Assembly (NCBI RefSeq): GCF_018130505.1
Contig: NZ_JAFCKH010000005.1
Coordinates: 496,001-560,000, forward strand
Reading direction: 5' to 3'
Length of the DNA stretch: 64,000 nucleotides
Source: Bradyrhizobium tropiciagri
GTDB taxonomy: Bacteria > Pseudomonadota > Alphaproteobacteria > Rhizobiales > Xanthobacteraceae
In this document: positions 63,319 through 64,000 of the stretch, one piece after another
Numbering within the stretch: position 1 is the stretch's first letter
Layout of the letters: every line of letters begins with the position of its first letter
Translations under genes and position numbers: made by a program
The notes under the pieces: model-generated
Told to the model about the DNA's origin: nothing
Seen by the model: the letters and a program-made list of their open reading frames with translations, nothing else
The model's database searches: none

Positions 63319-64000
63319 ATGACCGCGACCGCAACCAGGTCCAATGGAAGCAATGGCGCGCACGCGACCGCCAAATTCGATGCTGTGGTGATCGGTGCCG
63401 GCGTCGCCGGCCTCTATCAACTGTTCCGCCTGCGCGAGCAGGGCATGACGGTCAGGGCGATCGACGCCGGATCGAGCGTCGGCGGCACCTGGTACTGGAA
63501 CCGGTATCCCGGCGCGCGCTTCGATTCCGAAGGCCACACCTATCAGTACCTGTTCTCCGAAGAGCTCTACAAAGGCTGGAGCTGGAGCGAACGCTTTCCC
63601 GGGCAGCCGGAAATCGAGCGTTGGCTCAACTATGTGGCCGACCGTCTCGACCTCAGGAAGGACATCCAGTTCGGCACCACGGTGAAGAGCGCGCATTTCG
63701 ACGAGGCGGCGCAACGCTGGCTGGTGACCACCGACAAGGGCGAGGTCATCGACACCCAGTTCCTGGTCACCTGCTGCGGCATGCTCTCGGCCCCGCACGT
63801 GTCCTTCCCGGGACAGGAGACATTCAGGGGCGAACTGTTCCATACGGCGCGCTGGCCCAAGGGCCCGATCGAACTCGCCGGCAAGCGCGTCGGCGTGGTC
63901 GGCAATGGCGCGACCGGAATCCAGGTGATCCAGTCGATCGCCGGCGAGGTCGGCCATCTCAAGGTGTTCATCCGCACGCCGCAATACATCATCCCGATGA
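63319..64000 (+). CDS. flavin-containing Baeyer-Villiger monooxygenase, N-terminal part
   Basis: The gene is cut by the window end after about 227 residues. The FAD motif GAGVAG (residues 26-31), GGTWYWNRYPGARFDSEGHTYQY, the complete fingerprint FRGELFHTARWP (FxGxxxHxxxWP, residues 169-180) and the NADPH motif GNGATG (195-200) identify a Baeyer-Villiger monooxygenase, which inserts an oxygen beside a carbonyl to make esters or lactones. AGGAGG lies eight bases before the ATG at 63319. The upstream 296 bases contain a hairpin CCATCCGC/GCGGATGG (63262-63269 and 63276-63283) but no clear promoter. Confidence 0.95.
   Translation, partial: MTATATRSNGSNGAHATAKFDAVVIGAGVAGLYQLFRLREQGMTVRAIDAGSSVGGTWYWNRYPGARFDSEGHTYQYLFSEELYKGWSWSERFPGQPEIERWLNYVADRLDLRKDIQFGTTVKSAHFDEAAQRWLVTTDKGEVIDTQFLVTCCGMLSAPHVSFPGQETFRGELFHTARWPKGPIELAGKRVGVVGNGATGIQVIQSIAGEVGHLKVFIRTPQYIIPM

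Overview
The window looks like a core-chromosome segment of a slow-growing rhizobial alphaproteobacterium, most probably Bradyrhizobium or a close relative such as Rhodopseudomonas. The reasons are the high GC content, the gene order mdh-sucC-sucD-sucA-sucB-lpd, the block rplU-rpmA / obgE-proB-proA-nadD-rsfS-rlmH-envC-ctpA-polysaccharide deacetylase-rppH, alphaproteobacterial unknown families (DUF2794, DUF1579, DUF4337), and several kinds of intergenic palindromic repeat. No database could be searched, so the taxon is an inference. No CRISPR array, insertion sequence, prophage or plasmid gene was seen.

Layout. 1-1621 is the C-terminal part of aconitase. 1.8-11.4 kb holds a DUF1223 protein, a candidate small RNA on the minus strand, DUF2794, an acetyltransferase, a Bax inhibitor-1 membrane protein, the ybbP/ybbA exporter facing tesA, thpR and zapE. 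11.6-22.7 kb is the TCA-cycle block mdh, sucC, two inserted small genes, sucD, sucA, sucB, a short-chain dehydrogenase and lpd. With acnA it covers much of the oxidative TCA cycle. 22.8-28.1 kb has two membrane proteins of unknown function, xerC facing priA, and an RlpA-like protein with a polyhistidine run. 28.7-33.8 kb is the F1 ATP synthase operon atpHAGDC.

34.1-49.3 kb starts with an AraC regulator. It continues as a long, mostly minus-strand run of housekeeping genes: two adjacent RppH-type Nudix genes, cell-envelope genes (polysaccharide deacetylase, ctpA, a degenerate EnvC), ribosome and NAD genes (rlmH, rsfS, nadD), proline synthesis (proA, proB), obgE, a MaoC dehydratase, and rpmA/rplU with a clear promoter and a leader hairpin. 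49.5-64 kb is more accessory: a GlxA-type regulator facing a dehydrogenase, an unusual ROK protein, an alpha/beta hydrolase, tRNA-Ser(CGA), an ABC-F ATPase, a short Hsp70, a methyltransferase, a LysR regulator facing an MFS transporter plus aldo/keto reductase, and an AraC regulator facing a Baeyer-Villiger monooxygenase cut by the window end.

The most unusual item is the ROK-family protein at 51504-52652. Its sequence motifs are in circularly permuted order: the segment that normally ends a ROK protein precedes the DIGGTN motif that normally starts one. Other points of interest are the candidate small RNA at 2728-2880, the forced head-to-head coding overlap of ybbA and tesA, the attenuator-like hairpin before rplU, a clean LysR operator at 59776-59796, two secreted or unknown genes inserted between sucC and sucD, and two copies of a 47-bp repeat 12.6 kb apart.
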